In this document: in pieces, positions 10,683 to 20,724 of the stretch
Numbering within the stretch: the stretch's first letter is position 1
Layout: each line of letters opens with the position of its first letter
From: Lantana camara
Lineage: Eukaryota; Streptophyta; Magnoliopsida; Lamiales; Verbenaceae
NCBI GenBank assembly: GCA_037501455.1
Contig: CM074855.1
Location: 38,783,001-38,847,000, forward strand
Reading direction: 5' to 3'
Length of the DNA stretch: 64,000 nucleotides
Program-made: the position numbers and the translations under genes
The notes under the pieces: generated by a model
The model's input: only the letters and a program-made list of their open reading frames with translations
Databases searched by the model: none
Told to the model about the DNA's origin: nothing

Positions 10683-11052
10683 TGCAATTTGGGGGGAAAA
10701 TATTTTTCATTAGGTTGTTTTTTTTTTTGGGAGTTTGCTTATTAATACATTATTTAGTACCACATTATATTACCTTAATGAAAGTGATTTAGAGTAATGC
10801 TTCAAAATTGATTTAGGGTGTTAAAATGGGGAATTAATAAGCAAACTCTCGCAAAAAACAACCTAATGAACAGTAACTTTCCCCCTAAATTACACTTAAC
10901 GGCAAAAATACATTTTTCCGTCAATTATTTGACGGATTGGACCAAAATTGCAACTTTTCGAAAATAATGGGACTAAATGTGTCTAATTTCAAAGATATGG
11001 AACTAAAATTACAAAAGACCTAATCTTATGGGACCAAAAATATAATTTGCTC
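10389..11052. mobile_element. Non-autonomous DNA element with long terminal inverted repeats
   Basis: The left arm starts GAGCGAATTATATTTTTGATC at 10389. The right arm, read in reverse complement from 11052, starts GAGCAAATTATATTTTTGGTC. Similarity between the arms continues for more than 150 bp, including TTTAGTCCCATTATTTTC and a subterminal CCGTCAA...TTGACGG palindrome. There is no coding capacity. A SINE interrupts the left half. The outer TSD is not clear. The termini and the subterminal palindrome are shared with the larger element at 27538-29800, so the two belong to one family. Confidence 0.8.
10562..10680 (+). mobile_element. tRNA-derived SINE with perfect 16 bp TSD
   Basis: Pol III box A-like TGGCCAAGTGG and box B-like GGTTCAAATCCC are spaced as in a tRNA head. 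A GTGTGTGTGTT segment and an A-tract of about 26 nt follow. The duplicated target AGTGCAATTTGGGGGG is present at 10546-10561 and again at 10681-10696 without mismatch. The SINE therefore inserted recently into the TIR element around it. A second copy lies at 14466-14574. Confidence 0.9.
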
Positions 11053-12985
11053 TAATATCCTAGTTTCGCCAGTAGTATATTTTTTTTAATTGTTTTTTTA
11101 TCATGGTTGAAATAGTGAGAAAATACTACTAACATTGTATGAATAAAAAAGTACCAACATTTATATGAACCATATTAAGTTATTAACTACTACGAGTAGC
11201 GGATGAAACAGCTCACACCAAGTGAGAATTATTTGAGTAATTTAATCAGGACCTTATCCACCATTAATGCACCAATTAAATATTTAATATTTAAAATATG
11301 AAAAAATAAATAAAAAATGCAAGAAAAATTGGTTCTTTAATTGGTCACGTTCATGTTTGTGAATCTTGTGAAGCATGCAGGCCCTTTCTCTGACCAAGAA
11401 AATAAATAATATCACTTGTTATGATGTATATTGTATAGGAGCACTCTCACCTTATATTCTGGGGGTCACTTCGCTTTAGAAATGCGCTGCTAGTCTGCTA
11501 CTATTAAACTTTGGAATGGACCTCGCTAGTTAGCCTATAAGCTATATATCGTGAGATTTCATTTTCTTATGATTTTGACATTTTGTATTTGGCTGCCAAT
11601 TTGATACTCTGCTCATATGGTGTATGGATACAGACACAACGATACGGATGATGCGACATAGATATTTCGATACGAATTTTTTTCGAATTTTCTATGCACG
11701 GAATGTAACATGATGTCTAATACGACACGGTAAAATAATATTTTTAAAAGTGTTCATAAACCATAACTTGCTCTTTCTCCACCTTAATAGTGAACATTCA
11801 TGAATGTGGCTTGAATGTAAATATGTAATGGGCTTCAGTGAGATGAGATGAGTGATGTAATGGGGTAATTTTTTAGAAAAAAATAAAATTTAAAAGGTGG
11901 AAAATTAACCATTCCATAGTTGACATTTTGGCATGCAACCGATAGTGCTAGTTTTGCGCAGTAACTAAAAAAATATGATAATTTGAGGATAATTTTTTTT
12001 TTGAAGAATTTTTGTTTGTGCGGCTCTATAAAGTGCAATTTGGGGGCCTCTGTGTGTGTGTTCAGTTTGGTGCAATGGGTGGCTGTGGTGGTTTGAAGAT
12101 GGTGTGATAGGAGGTGGATAGCCGATGATGATGCGAAAAAAAAAAAAATAGTTTCGAAGGGATAGATTTGTTCCAAGGTGCAAGGTTCAAATTCCATGTC
12201 TTGTAGTGTGCGATATATCCTCCCAACTACCTTGTCGGGTCGGGTATGAGAGCCCTTAAAATTGGGGATTCAAGTTTTTACTACGAGATAAAAAGAAGAA
12301 AAATGAATATGTTGTTCAATTGATTTGCAATTTAATGAAACAATACTTTTCACATTTCAATTAGCTTGGTCATTTTGGGATGTGGCATGTGCATTTCAGT
12401 GTCACGTATTTGTTTTTAAGGTATTATATGCTTTGCACATATCGGGAAATAATTTATTCTTGTTACGGGGATAGTTAATGTTCTAATTTTACATTTTTAA
12501 TTAATTCCTAATTTTTTAGACTTGGAGATATAGATTTAGAATATTTATCTAAATAGATTCAAGGTGAGATTATACAATCTTCCATGGATTATGTAAATAT
12601 GAAAAACCTGAACTTAGATCATATTGGAAGTCATTTATTCCCTTGCCATGGTCGAAGATCAATTAAAGATCTATAATCCAATTCATTCCAATCACAAAAA
12701 TGATTTTAAGGGTTGCTAGAAGCCTAGAAGGGATTCCCACAAAAACACTTTGATACTCAAAGTTAGTATATATATGAAATTTATTAAAAGAAGTTTCAGT
12801 GGCAAGAAAGAAAATTTAAAATCATGGCATATGCTATCCCTCAAGATCGATATTCGAGGGTATTTATACTAGAGTTATGAAACCCTAGGTGACATGTATG
12901 AAACCGATAATATACTATTATAGGATATGGTTAGTCTTCCCATTCTACTTTGATAATAATATCCATGTACATATCAAAGGTTAAG
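11053..12985. other. AT-rich intergenic DNA, no gene seen
   Basis: No ORF with recognisable content. Around 11620-11720 is a degenerate TACGGATA/CGACAC-type motif run. Around 12175-12285 a GGTTCAAATTCC box B-like block sits in what may be a very old SINE, with no clear box A or TSD. The remainder is AT-rich single-copy-looking DNA. Confidence 0.45.
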
Positions 12986-13000
12986 AAACGAAAATTGTTG

Positions 13001-13112
13001 ACAAAAACAAATAATTTAGTGGTAAGTGTTTGTATTTATAAACAGATAAGTTATGAGTTCGAATTTTATTGAAAATAGTTGAGAAACCTAATAATGATCA
13101 TCTAAAAAAAAG
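13001..13112 (+). mobile_element. Probable SINE of a second family
   Basis: Box A-like TTTAGTGGTAAGTG and box B-like GAGTTCGAATT are about 45 bp apart, and the sequence ends in a short A-run. It is flanked by an imperfect 15 bp direct repeat: AAACGAAAATTGTTG (12986-13000) and GAACGGAAATTGTTG (13113-13127), with two differences. It is distinct in sequence from the SINE at 10562 and evidently older. Confidence 0.6.
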
Positions 13113-13127
13113 GAACGGAAATTGTTG

Positions 13128-14104
13128 GATTTTCTTAAGAATTATTATTATTATTATTATGTCTTGTTTCCTCTTCAAAACGCTGCTATAATACTTCTCC
13201 TCTCTCTCTAGTCTCTGGTAATCTGCGAAATTCGTTCGTTTCCCTTTATTTACAGATCTTTAAGGTTTTATCATCATAGTCCTCCAGTTTATGAGGTTTT
13301 TGAATTTAACCTATATTTATTTTTATTTAGACTTTGATTATTAATTATGGGACAAATCGATCAATTACTCTCAAATAACACTCTTACAGAGTCCCCGTCC
13401 ATAATAACTTTATCAATTTTTCTGAATTGACACAGGGACTAGAGCTTTAGATATGTCCCCAACATTATGTCTTTTTTTCTATTGAATTTTATTTATGGCT
13501 AGTTTAGTATAAATTTGAAAATTCTGGGCTGCCAAGTGCACTTTTGCTCTAAAGCTTATAGTGATTAATTACAAATTCAATTAGATTTAAAGTTTCAAAA
13601 TATTAAAATTCATCAAAAATCCATCAACGGATTCAAAATTCCTAACTTCTGTTTCATCAATTTGTTTTGGATGTCATCTAAATTCATCGCCAACAGCCAG
13701 ACAGGCTGTCTTGGTTACTGAGAGAGTATATATCCGGCAATGTTTACGTCGTTTATCAGTAAATGTAGGTCTTAACATGTCTACACATATAAACATTGTT
13801 CAAATGAAAATCAACTTTTTGTGCCTACATTATATAAGATTTTCACGAATATTTTGTAATAATATGTAGTAGGAATTGTTGAGGATGATGCCAAAAGAGC
13901 TAGGTACTTTGAGCAGACCGCCATGGACATTAAATGTATTTAGCAAATTATGGTATGTTTGCCTGTTTGGTTTTGGGTGAAAGAAACGAAATCAAGATTA
14001 ATGTTTCTCACTCTGACCTCTTTCGTATAAGGTCGTATAAGGTTACAAATCAATTACAACATCCATCTTTAACCATCGAATTTATTGATAATCAACGGTG
14101 CACA
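13128..14104. other. Intergenic DNA, no gene seen
   Basis: Holds an (ATT)n run near 13140-13160 and a short CT-rich stretch near 13197-13212. The rest is AT-rich DNA without recognisable coding or RNA features. Confidence 0.5.
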
Positions 14105-14915
14105 AATCAATTGGGCCATTTGACTTGTTTCGGATCCGTTTCATCCGTTTTCCAACCTCTTCAAATTATTTTAGACTCATTTGACCTGTTTCACTCGTTT
14201 TTCAACTTATTCGATTTATTTTGGATCCGTTTGCTCGTTTTGCACCCATTTTATTTGGTTTTTGCCCTGTTTGACCTATATTAGGCCCGTTAGACCTATT
14301 TCATGCCCGTTAGACCTATTTCAGACCCATCCCATTTTATAGCCGTTTTCGACTTGTTCGATTTATTTTGGACACATTGTGACCATTTCGACATATGTTA
14401 GATCTATTTGACCTATTTGATATATCTTGAACATCTTTCAACTGTTTTTTTACCTATTCAATTTATTTTGGTCCAAGTGGTTAAAGGGTTAGTTCTCGAA
14501 GGCAAAGACCCGAGTTCAAATCCTTCTGACCGCTTGAGGGTGTGTGCGTTAAAAAAAAAAAAAAAAAAAAAAAAGGTACTGGGTCAAATGAGTATTAAAT
14601 GAGTCAAATGGGACAGATGTGTCCAAAATGGCAAATGGGTTCAAACGAGTCAAATGGGTCCAAAGGGATCAAACATGACCAAAATAACAAATAAGTAATG
14701 GCAAGAGGGTCAAGTGGGTCCAAAATAAATATAAGGGTCCAAAAAAAATTGAACAAGTCGAAAAACGAGTCAAACGAGTTCAAAAGGGGTCGAATAAGTC
14801 AAAATATTGGTCAAATGGGTCGAATGAGTCTAAAACAAGTAGAAAACTGGGTGAAATAGGGTCAACAAGTTCAAAATAGATCGCACAGATTGAAAAATGG
14901 GTGAAACGTGTCTGA
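14105..14915. repeat. Large degenerate foldback repeat with a SINE at its centre
   Basis: The left half (14105-14465) is built from T-rich units of about 10-30 bp such as CGTTTGACCTGTTTCA and GACTTGTTCGATTTATTTTGG. The right half (14578-14915) is built from the complementary A-rich versions such as GTCAAATGGGTCCAAA and GAACAAGTCGAAAA. Shared segments in inverted orientation include TTTTGGACACATTG versus GATGTGTCCAAAAT. Similarity is patchy, so this is an old or tandem-expanded foldback rather than a clean TIR element. Confidence 0.6.
14466..14574 (+). mobile_element. tRNA-derived SINE, second copy
   Basis: Closely matches the SINE at 10562: GGTCCAAGTGG box A, AGTTCTCGAAGGCAAAGACC, GAGTTCAAATCC box B, GACCGCTTG, GTGTGTGCGTT, then 24 A. 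No clear TSD could be found because the flanks are themselves repetitive. Confidence 0.82.
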
Positions 14916-15100
14916 AATTGTGTTCATGTGTGAAAATACGAGTAAAATTGTATTAGTGTGAAAATGTTTGTAAAGTTGTGTTAATGTGTGTGAATGTGAG
15001 TTAGTGTGTGTAAACGATGTGTTAGTGTGTTGAAATGTTTGTGAAGTTGTGTTAGTGTCTGTAAATGTGTGTTAGTGTGTATAAAAAATGTGTAAGCGTT
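14916..15100 (+). repeat. Degenerate GTGT/TTAGTGTG tandem repeat
   Basis: Repeats of a unit of about 20-35 bp resembling GTGTTAGTGTGTGTAAATGTTTGTGAAGTT, each with small changes. It continues directly from the foldback region and may be a further expansion of it. Confidence 0.65.
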
Positions 15101-15114
15101 TATGGATAGTGATG

Positions 15115-15703
15115 GTGTCAAAATCCGGGCTATGCACTGGACGGCCGATTTGGACTCCCAATCACCCAAGATATTTATTGAAGTTAAGGACAAATGGGTT
15201 GAATGATGGTGGGGGCGAGGCTGGCAACAATTCCACTGAAAGCTCATCTCTCAGTGGCATGCCCATGGAAGCAAGTTTCTTGGTGAGAGCTAGAAACTTG
15301 AGTCCATATTCATGGACACTTGTACCTTCCCTCATTCTCAAATGGAATAATTTTTTGAGGTGTTATACCTTGTAACAAGTTCATGAGGACGGTATAGTTA
15401 CTCTAAGTGGTCGTAAATCTCCCAAGCGAATTCCATAGACTCATGGTGTCTTTGCATGTCCGGAGACACATTAGCAAGCATGAGACAACGGGCTTGGAGA
15501 TTATCATCCTTCCACTTCTAGATCGCATCCCGTTCAGCCCGGGTCGGAGCTTTCCCTTCAGGAATAGGCTCTGCCTCGTAGAGAACATAAGTTCTCTTCT
15601 CAGAATCTAGAACGATTTTTAGATTCCTAAGCTAATCAGAATAGTTGGGACCAGTCAACTTGTTTGACTCGCGAATAGATACTAGAGGGTTTTTGGTTGC
15701 CAT
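15115..15703 (-). pseudogene. Second copia-type gag remnant
   Basis: From an ATG at 15703 the minus strand reads a copia gag N-terminus (NPLVSIRESNKLTGPNYSD, then LRNLKIVLDSEKRTYVLYEAE and KWKDDNLQARCLMLANV). It is interrupted by several in-frame stops, the first at 15632-15634. Frame is lost near 15330, although gag-like sequence continues to about 15115. It belongs to a different copia lineage from the gag at 7511. No LTR or primer site is attached. Confidence 0.8.
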
Positions 15704-16111
15704 TTCAAAACTCGTAGAGAATCATCGAATCTACAACCTAAACGGAAAAACAGAGAAGTAAGTGAGCATGCTAAATAATAATGATATACATAAGATTAGG
15801 TCTTTAATCTATGTAGCTCCCACTGTTTTTAGATTAGTGGAGAATGATACAAAGTTATGAATTTAATTGGGGAGTTAATATCATCACGGTTTAGAGTGGG
15901 GAGCTAAGTAAGTTTTGTACAATCGGAGGGGAGTAATGAATTACCGCTCCAAATTTAAATAGGGTTTACTTGGTTTAGACATAATTTTTCCTAAAATATA
16001 TATGCAAAGAGAAGTAGATCTTTTCATTTTTGTTTTTGTTATGTAGTGGATTTTTATCACTATGTTCCCAAAAGGAGGCCTCACTGCCTGTCGCCACTAA
16101 ACCCCCACAGA
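15704..16111 (+). promoter_or_regulatory. Upstream region of ARC6
   Basis: About 400 bp between the dead gag and the ARC6 start. It probably contains the promoter and 5' leader. No unambiguous TATA box or recognised operator was identified. Confidence 0.4.
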
Positions 16112-19100
16112 ATGGTCGCTTTGACGCAGTTTAGCATCGGAATCTACACAGCTCGCCTGCTCTCACACCCACCCGCCAAAAAATTTCGCCTCAAACCGCA
16201 CGCCGCCGTCAGCGGCGGCTCCACCGCTAGCAAATGGGCCGACCGCCTCCTGGCCGACTTCCAATTCCTCCCCCCCACGGCGGACCCTCCCGACGTCACA
16301 AACTCTACGTCTCCGCCTCCTCTCCCTTCCCTCCCCGAGCGCCATGTGTCCATGCCTCTAGACTTCTATTGTGTCCTCGGTGCCGAGTCGCATTTCCTAG
16401 GTGACGGCATACGACGAGCGTATGATGCTAGGGTTTCCAAGCAGCCGCAGTATGGGTACAGCGACGAAGCATTGATTAGCCGAAGGCAGATTCTTCAAGC
16501 GGCGTGTGAAACCCTGGCTAATCCTAGCTCTCGGAGAGAGTACAATCAAGGACTTGCAGATGATGAATTCGATACCATTCTCACTGAAGTGCCCTGGGAT
16601 AAGGTTTCTTTTTTCTCGTTACAGTCAATTTGTTGTTGTACGGAAATTGTTGGCTTTACAGCGTGAATGGGATATTGCAGTTAGAAATGTGGTAAAATGG
16701 TGAATTAAACTGGGTATTAGATTATCTGATATTTGAATTGTGTTTGGTCAATCTCTTGTAACCTATTGAATTATGATATATAAATTCCTCAAATAACCTA
16801 ATTTGGAGTAGCACGTCCTAATTTTTCCTCCAAAAGTACGATGAAGTTTTTCGTGACATTTTCTTCAATTAAGTCCAAGAACTTATAATTCAACTTGATG
16901 GACATTATAGGTTCCTGGAGCCTTGTGTGTACTGCAAGAATCCGGGGAGACAGAATTGGTTCTTCAAATTGGTGAGAGTTTGTTGAAAGAGAGACTTCCC
17001 AAGTCATTCAAGCAAGACATTGTGTTGTCCATGGCACTTGCTTATGTTGATTTATCTAGGGATGCTATGGCACTCTCACCTCCAGATTTTATTAGAGGGT
17101 GTGAGGTCCTTGAGCTGGCGCTCAAGCTTCTGCAGGTAAAATTTTCATCATGATATCTCACTGCTTGGGATTTTATTATCAATAGTTTTAGACTTCTGGT
17201 CCGGAACCAATTTCAGATTTTTAAATGAGTTTTCTGCAAGTTTTGCATTTTCATGTCCTATAGGACTCCCATCCCTGTTTGTTTTCATATTAACAATGTC
17301 ACTGGGTTAATTTATGCATACCGCATGTTTCAGTAGTTGTTTCAATGTGATCCCAATATCTTATGCTACCCATTACGTCTCTGCTATGCTTGTTCAGCTT
17401 TCTGGTAGACCTTGTCCATCGTCATTAACAGTTGAATGAATGTTAAAGTTCGAAACTCTGTTCATATTACTTTCTGTTTACTTGTTTCTTGGATTTAGAG
17501 GTATTAGGAGGTTGTGTTTCATCCTTGATATGAGATACCGAGATCTATAATTCATGATCCAGAATGTGATGGATGTTTAATTCCTGCTGCGAATGCTTGA
17601 GGCTTTCTAGAATAATGGATCTTTAACATGCAGGAAGAAAGTGCTAGCAACCTTGCTCCGGACTTGCAAGCACAAATTGATGAGACCCTAGAAGAAATCA
17701 CTCCCCGCTGTGTTCTAGAGCTTCTAGCTTTACCACTTGATGATGAGAACCAGTCAAAAAGAGGAGAAGGTCTTCAAGGTGTGAGGAATATTTTGTGGGC
17801 TGTGGGAGGAGGCGGTGCAGCTGCTATTGCTGGAGGGTTTACGCGTGAAGATTTCATGAATGAGTCTTTTCTGTGCATGACAGCTGCAGAGCAGGTAAAC
17901 GTATTCTATTGATTGCATTTTATTGCTGGACCCAAAATTTTCTTGTAAAGTTTAACTGTGCTTTATTTTCTATGTGAAAGGTTGATCTCTTTGCTGCCAC
18001 ACCAAGTAACATACCTGCAGAGAGTTTTGAAGTTTATGGAGTGGCGCTTGCTCTAGTTTCACAAGCCTTCATGAGCAAAAAACCTCATCTAATTAAAGAT
18101 GCTGATAACCTTTTTCAGCAACTTCAACAAACAAAAATAACATCTGTGGAGAGCTCTTCATCTGCCTATAATGCACGTGAAAATCGGGAAATAGACTTTG
18201 CACTTGAGAGGGGTCTTTGTTCTCTTCTCGTCGGGGAGGTTGATGAATGTCGTGTTTGGTTGGGCTTAGATAATGTGGAATCGCCTTATAGAGATCCTTC
18301 CATTGTTAATTTTGTTGTAGAACACTCTAAGGACGACAAAGAGGATGATCTCCTTCCTGGACTTTGCAAATTACTGGAGACGTGGTTGATGGAGGTTGTA
18401 TTTCCTAGATTTAGAGAAACCCAAGATGTCATGTTCAAGCTTGGAGATTATTATGATGACCCAACGGTTTTGAGATATTTAGAGAGACTGGAAGGTGTTG
18501 GACGTTCACCATTGGCTGCTGCTGCAGCTATAGTTAGAATTGGAGCTGAGGCTACTGCTGTGCTTGACAATGTGAAGGTTAGTGCGATTCAGGCTCTGCA
18601 GAAAGTATTTCCACTTGGCAATGGGGAAAAAAATGCCAGACTTTATGAAGAGAATGTGATTAGTGGTTATGATGTACCAGTTGCAAGTGAGGTAACTGCA
18701 GTTCAGTTTAATCAAGACAATTCTTACATGGGTGGAGATCCAGAGGCAAACCGCACAAATGGAATACAGCAGCAAGAAATTATTACTGAAAAGATAAAAG
18801 ATTCAACTGTAAAAATCATGTCTGCTGGTGTGGCAGTTGGTTTGCTGACTCTACTGGGACTGAAAGTCCTGCCATATAGAAATGACTCATCCAATCTACC
18901 AAAAGATTCAGGCCCAGCAGCTATGGTTTCTGATGTCATCAATGTGGGTATGATTTAATAAGATATTGTCAATCTTTCTTCTTTCTGTCCTCCCTGTCAT
19001 GTACCCCAACTTAGAAGAAATGACAACAAAATGTATTTTCTTTTTCTCCTTTGTTTGGTACTGGTATGTGCTTTTCATCATATGAAAATACAATAAATTA

Positions 19101-19367
19101 CTCAGGGGCCACAGTAGCTGAAAATTCTGATGCAGTACCTCGAATGGATGCAAGATTTGCTGAAAGTCTTGTGCGAAAATGGCAAATCATCAAGTCCCTT
19201 GCTCTTGGGCCTGAGCATTGCCTTGGAAAATTGTCAGAGGTGAGAATTTTTTCCTGTATCAGTCTTTAATTCTATTGCTATTGGTCCTCTTCTTCTGCTC
19301 AATATCACATAGAATGATGAATCATATAAATGCTCCAAACAGCCCCGCCACCGTGCTGCCCCCTTCA

Positions 19368-19400
<33 letters not shown>

Positions 19401-20338
19401 ATTCTTGTTTATTCCATGATTCATTATGTGTTTACCAACTGTTTACTGTGGGTTATCATCCAGCTTTTCTCCTTTGAAGACATCAGTATGAGCTTCAGTT
19501 TATTTCTGGTTCATAGATTATGCATGCAAATGAGGTCAAGGCTACCTTATTGTTATTCCATATTAGCCACTACAATTGCATGATTTTGTAGATATCAAAA
19601 TATATTTTAAGTTGGTCAAGAACTTCAGGATAGCACTATCTTACTACCAAGAAAAAAAAAAAAATGACTTCGAATGTATATTTACTTCTGTGTCCATCAC
19701 TTTTTCTGTTAATTGTTTCGTCAACATCCACTCGAGGTAGAAGAAAGAACTCCAATGCAACGTTCTTGCATGGATATTGTTTGTAGAAAGTTAAATAAGG
19801 ACAATAAGTTTTACTGAACTTTGGTAAGTTATTTGTTTAACTCTTATAACGAGAGTTTTTTTTTTTTTTCCCATCTGACAAATGCCTGTACTCTGATTTT
19901 CATTTTCCTATTTTTGATGCATAATCTTATCTTTCTACTGTGTTATTGTCAATTATGATGAAGGCATCAATGCTTCTGCTATGTTCCATTTATTATTGGC
20001 TTATAGCGGGTAATTCACCCAAATCTCCGTAAATTTATGCCTTTCAGGTATTGGATGGTCAAATGCTGAAGATTTGGACTGAGAGAGCTGCAGAAATTGC
20101 TCAACATGGCTGGTTCTGGGACTACCAGCTTCTGAACCTTAATATTGATAGTGTAACAGTATCGATTGATGGTCGTCGTGCTATTGTGGAAGCAACTCTC
20201 GAAGAGTCAGCCCAGCTAACTGATGTAGCTCATCCTGAGCATAATGACTCGTATAGTACAACCTATACAACAAGGTACGAGATGTCCTTTGCTGAATCTG
20301 GTTGGAAAATTGTGGAAGGAGCAGTCCTGAAATCATAA
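16112..20338 (+). CDS. ARC6: ARC6, chloroplast division protein
   Basis: Six exons: 16112-16603, 16911-17135, 17634-17894, 17981-18947, 19106-19239, 20048-20338. All have GT-AG borders and matching phase, giving 789 residues (Arabidopsis ARC6 has 801). The start at 16112 begins MVALTQFSIG as in the family; an upstream in-frame ATG at 16046 is less likely. Order: transit peptide to about residue 55; SKWADRLL motif; J-like domain at about 80-147 (DFYCVLGAESHFL...SRRQILQAACETL), lacking HPD; a long alpha-helical stromal part (PWDKVPGALCVLQ, ERLPKSFKQD, EITPRCVLELL, GLCKLLETWL); a single membrane span at about 603-625; and an intermembrane-space domain from about residue 660. In the known system ARC6 spans the inner envelope, tethers FtsZ filaments and recruits PDV2. 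The sequence is nearer ARC6 than its paralogue PARC6/CDP1. It is convergent with the kinesin gene. Confidence 0.96.
19370..19399 (+). repeat. Poly-C tract of 30 nt in ARC6 intron 5
   Basis: An uninterrupted run of C from 19370 to 19399, in a C-rich context, within the intron between exons 5 and 6. The complementary strand is G30. Such a length is rare in plant introns, and its length may be inaccurate in an assembly. Confidence 0.95.
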
Positions 20339-20724
20339 TTATATAATGTTTACAAGAGACCTTTGTGTAAATGCTATATTTTGCTCAAAGAGAAGTTTTT
20401 ATGGTAGATATGCATTATGCTGCATTGAGAAGGGACACTTTGAAAGTATAATTAAACAGGTTCCAATAGCTTGAGTAGCTCCCAGCATTAGGTAGAGCAT
20501 TAGAACAGTGGGAATTTGGATCTCAACATGTATATATATATAAAGATATATATACACACATGCAGTAGTTCTCATCAACCTGAACGCACACACACACACA
20601 TACCCAGAAAACACAGACAACACAAACATTTACGGCCTAGAAAGCTAACAAAAATTCTAAACCATTCCTCAGCCCAAGATAAGAAGCTGGCTAGTACACT
20701 AAACTGTATCCAGTAAGAGCGCTC
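20339..20724. other. Convergent intergenic space between ARC6 and kinesin
   Basis: Both genes end here, so it should hold two 3' UTRs. It contains a (TA)n run near 20530-20555 and a (CA)n run near 20585-20600. No other feature was found. Confidence 0.6.

Noticed and set aside
11835..12197. 120-codon minus-strand ORF
   Set aside because: Low-complexity His/Thr/Phe-rich translation with no recognised domain or splice context.
12175..12285. Possible third SINE type with box B GGTTCAAATTCC
   Set aside because: No convincing box A, tail or target duplication.
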